A stretch of DNA of 9,092 nt from Clostridia bacterium. GTDB lineage: Bacteria > Bacillota > Clostridia > Oscillospirales > CAG-272. Every line of letters begins with the position of its first letter. Positions within the stretch are counted from its first letter, which is position 1. The notes under the pieces were generated by a model. That model worked only from the letters and a program-made list of their open reading frames with translations, was not told the DNA's origin and searched no databases. The stretch spans positions 1 to 9,092 of the forward strand of contig JAGDCE010000106.1 in NCBI GenBank assembly GCA_017958705.1, given 5' to 3'. Below, piece by piece: positions 7,417 to 9,092 of this stretch. The translations under genes and the position numbers were made by a program.

Positions 7417-8889
7417 TTATTTAACGATCCTGTCAAGAAGATCTTCGTTATAAGTAACGGTGATTTCAGCGTATATCCTGTCGGCGTTTTCAGTGAATTC
7501 CGCGTCTCGCAGCGCAGCGTCGCAGTTATAACGCCATAACTCTTCGCCGAATCCGTCCAAGAACATCACGTGATATCCGTACGATGTCTTGACGATGCCG
7601 ATATCGCCGACCTGTCTTTCAGGATCGAAACACCAGTCGTTGAATTCCTCTACCATTTCACCGGGCGGCACGTCTTCATACAGACCGCCGTTCGTTTTTG
7701 AACCGGGATCCTCGGAGAATTCGGCGGCGAGCTTTGTGATCTCGTCGATCTTATCGGTTGCCGCGACGATCTTTTCAACGAGTTCCTGTGCTTTTGCGTA
7801 AGCCTCGTCTTCCGTGTTGTATTCGGTAGAAGTCAGAAGGATGTGTCGGACGTCCACGAGTTTCAGGGTGTTCTTGTAAGGAAGTTTGACGCACTGGATG
7901 ACGGTTGCATTGCCGGAATCGTCGTACGTTATGTTTATCTGTCCTTCAACTGTTTCCTTCTCATAAATGAAAGCGAATTTTTCAAGCGACGAATACGCGG
8001 CTCCGGTCACTAGCATTTCATTGGTTCCCTCGGATCCGTCATCGTCGACGGAAATCAGTTCGTTGTACGCTTCGGTGAAACTCTTCCCTTCCTCTACGAG
8101 TTTTTTGAGCTGTTCGGCTTTTGCCTTGGCTTCTTCTTTTGCGGCTTTGACGGCTTCTTCGTCGTCCGTTTCGTCGTACAGCGCCTCGATCACAGCTTCG
8201 TTGTAATCTATGAGAGAGTACGCGCCGGCGCCGTCCGTATATGCCTTCTCGAGTTGTTCATCGGTATAAACGGGACCGTTATACAGCTTCAGATAATACT
8301 TATAGCCGAGCTGAGAAAGGCTGATCGCGTTCCTAACACGTTCTCTGTTCATGCCTTCGCCCATAAATTCCGAAATATACTGATCGAAAGTTTCGCCGTA
8401 ATCCCTTGCGGCGGCTTCTATAGAATCGAGATACGCCTCGATCTCGGCGTTGTCGCCTTCATCAAGAGACATGCCTTCTTTCAGCGCCATTTCGGCGAAT
8501 TTGGCGTACTGCTCAAACGCTCGTTTTCCGTTATCGAGAAATACGTCGTACCAGGACATGCCCTCCTCGCCCGAATACTCCTGATCGTGAAGGGGCACGT
8601 TCGTATCGAGCCCGTAATACGACAGATAGTAATAGTAATTGTCGAGGAACGAGTTGTAGTCCTGCATGAAAAAGTATTTGAATGTGGAAACGGGAAACTG
8701 CTGCATCTCGGTCGTCGCTACTATATCGTCGAGCGGCGCCGTCACCATATTCGAGTGAGCGTACGTTTCCTCCGGTATGACCTCAGTCGTTGTATCGGAG
8801 GACGTGTCCGGCGTGTTGATTATGATGTTGCACGACGTGATCATAAACAACGCGGCAATTATCAGCGATAACAGGGAGAGTTTCTTCAT
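7417..8889 (-). CDS. PrsA-like lipoprotein foldase with PpiC parvulin domain
   Basis: A 490-residue membrane-anchored lipoprotein predicted to help exported proteins fold by proline cis-trans isomerisation. The signal peptide starts MKKLSLLSLI and ends in a lipobox ITSC with Cys20, followed by a Thr/Ser/Asp-rich linker. A mostly helical, Tyr-rich region (about 65-220) looks like the chaperone N-domain of the SurA/PrsA class. The catalytic PpiC domain spans about residues 344-447: DVRHILLTS, then FSEDPGSKTNGGLYEDVPPG, then VGDIGIVKTSYGYHVM, holding both family histidines (His349 and His440). The stretch 224-337 resembles a second, degenerate parvulin domain. It is longer than PrsA of Bacillus (about 290 residues). 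It begins a two-gene operon with the lipid kinase. The start is ATG 8889, with AAAGG 11 bases upstream. Clients are unknown. The parvulin family call is firm, while the name PrsA is by analogy. Confidence 0.9.
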   Translation of the reverse strand: MKKLSLLSLIIAALFMITSCNIIINTPDTSSDTTTEVIPEETYAHSNMVTAPLDDIVATTEMQQFPVSTFKYFFMQDYNSFLDNYYYYLSYYGLDTNVPLHDQEYSGEEGMSWYDVFLDNGKRAFEQYAKFAEMALKEGMSLDEGDNAEIEAYLDSIEAAARDYGETFDQYISEFMGEGMNRERVRNAISLSQLGYKYYLKLYNGPVYTDEQLEKAYTDGAGAYSLIDYNEAVIEALYDETDDEEAVKAAKEEAKAKAEQLKKLVEEGKSFTEAYNELISVDDDGSEGTNEMLVTGAAYSSLEKFAFIYEKETVEGQINITYDDSGNATVIQCVKLPYKNTLKLVDVRHILLTSTEYNTEDEAYAKAQELVEKIVAATDKIDEITKLAAEFSEDPGSKTNGGLYEDVPPGEMVEEFNDWCFDPERQVGDIGIVKTSYGYHVMFLDGFGEELWRYNCDAALRDAEFTENADRIYAEITVTYNEDLLDRIVK

Positions 8890-8900
8890 TATCTGATTGA

Positions 8901-8905
8901 CCTTT
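8901..8905 (-). promoter_or_regulatory. Ribosome binding site of the foldase gene
   Basis: On the - strand AAAGG is followed, after an 11-base spacer, by the ATG at 8889. The spacer is longer than usual, so translation may be moderate. No better Shine-Dalgarno sequence is nearby. Confidence 0.55.
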
Positions 8906-8916
8906 CAGTTGGATAA

Positions 8917-8930
8917 AGCACCGAAGTGCT
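8917..8930 (-). other. Small hairpin at the 5' end of the foldase transcript
   Basis: AGCAC-TTCG-GTGCT forms a 5-bp stem with a UUCG tetraloop on the - strand. It begins only a few bases after the predicted transcription start (about 8934-8936) and well before the ribosome binding site. Its position suggests a 5' end hairpin that could protect the mRNA; it is too short for a confident terminator and lacks a strong U tract. Confidence 0.5.
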
Positions 8931-8941
8931 GTATATTTTTG

Positions 8942-8970
8942 ATTTTATCATAAAATCTATTGCTTTGCAA
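8942..8970 (-). promoter_or_regulatory. Sigma-70/SigA-type promoter for the foldase-lipid kinase operon
   Basis: On the - strand there is a -35 TTGCAA (8970-8965, 4 of 6 matches to TTGACA), a 17-base spacer, and a -10 TAAAAT (8947-8942, 5 of 6 matches to TATAAT). A TG one base before the -10 makes it an extended -10 promoter. Transcription should start near 8934-8936, giving a leader of about 45 bases before the ATG. The surrounding DNA is visibly AT-rich, as expected for a promoter region. Confidence 0.72.
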
Positions 8971-8972
8971 TA
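8958..8972. repeat. Inverted repeat across the -35 element, possible operator
   Basis: TATTGC-TTT-GCAATA is a perfect inverted repeat with 6-base arms and a 3-base centre. It covers the -35 hexamer of the foldase promoter, where a bound repressor would block transcription. The arms are short and AT-rich, so chance is a real alternative. Confidence 0.3.
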
Positions 8973-9092
8973 CAATAATTTGAACAATATAAAAATCAAT
9001 TCTGTATCGGTACGGTAAATAAATTTGAAGCTGGTTAAGCAATTTATAATAAACGGGTTGATATTGACCGCGACGTCGGTGACCATGAGACT

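Larger units (their letters stand above)
8890..9092. other. AT-rich intergenic region upstream of the foldase gene
   Basis: This stretch, cut by the window edge, holds the foldase promoter, leader hairpin and ribosome binding site described separately. From about 8931 to 9060 it is much more AT-rich than the coding DNA. I see no gene in it that I can support. A perfect TATAAT at 9045-9050 on the + strand could be the -10 of a divergent promoter, but no good -35 lies 16-18 bases before it. Confidence 0.5.

Noticed and set aside
6715..7539. A 274-codon open frame on the + strand across the lipid kinase gene and the end of the foldase gene
   Set aside because: It spans two clearly coding - strand genes and their junction, and its product resembles no family I recognise.
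8254..8871. A 205-codon open frame on the + strand opposite the foldase N-terminal half
   Set aside because: Shadow frame: Arg/Val/Ile-rich with no motif, opposite a lipoprotein gene with a clear signal peptide, promoter and ribosome binding site.
8917..8940. Hairpin followed by T-rich sequence on the + strand, resembling a terminator
   Set aside because: The stem is only 5 bp, the T run is interrupted (GTATATTTTT), and no + strand gene leads into it. The same hairpin makes more sense as a 5' leader structure on the - strand.
8889..9086. A 65-codon open frame on the - strand whose TAA stop overlaps the foldase ATG (TAATG), suggesting translational coupling
   Set aside because: It runs through the AT-rich promoter region, has Phe/Ile/Lys/Tyr-rich low-complexity content, no recognisable motif, and no visible ribosome binding site because its start is at the window edge. 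The promoter inside it fits an intergenic region better.
1..9092. Search for tRNA, rRNA, CRISPR arrays, insertion-sequence ends and long direct repeats
   Set aside because: I saw no regularly spaced repeats, transposase-like protein, cloverleaf-like stretch or long direct repeat by reading; this is not a computed search.

Overview
The window looks like chromosomal DNA of a Gram-positive bacterium, most likely an anaerobic member of the Bacillota (Clostridia-like). The clues are two lipoproteins with short MKK-type signal peptides and Thr/Ser/Asp-rich linkers, a PrsA-type foldase next to a DgkB/YegS-type lipid kinase, strong Shine-Dalgarno sites, and a pair of FtsX-type ABC transporter proteins. 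This placement is inferred from gene content and sequence style; no rRNA or other phylogenetic marker is present.

Layout. Two convergent gene groups meet at one shared terminator. On the + strand (1-6501) three genes run closely spaced: the C-terminal end of an FtsX-family permease cut by the window edge; a large ABC protein joining an N-terminal ATPase to a C-terminal MacB/FtsX-type permease; and a secreted lipoprotein of the GH78 alpha-L-rhamnosidase family. The gaps are about 13 and 10 bases, so they are probably one operon whose promoter lies left of the window. On the - strand (8950 down to 6538) a PpiC/PrsA-like lipoprotein gene is followed 12 bases later by a diacylglycerol/sphingosine-kinase-like lipid kinase gene. 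A good extended -10 promoter, a small 5' hairpin and an AT-rich leader precede the first gene. A 9-bp hairpin with a UUCG loop, flanked by A and T tracts, separates the two groups and can end transcription from both sides.

How the genes may work together. All five act at or on the cell envelope. The two FtsX-type proteins are paralogous in their C-terminal membrane domain and probably form a heteromeric transporter or mechanotransmission complex. The co-transcribed rhamnosidase lipoprotein would sit outside the membrane and release terminal L-rhamnose from glycans or glycosides. A MacB-type transporter is not the sugar importer usually expected beside a rhamnosidase, which makes the pairing the most interesting point here. 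The - strand pair combines folding of exported proteins with recycling of lipid head-group by-products. The foldase seems to carry a degenerate parvulin-like domain before its catalytic one, a SurA-like arrangement.

No mobile element, CRISPR array, tRNA or rRNA was recognised. I see no strong case for a wholly new system; the findings are modest and ranked accordingly.
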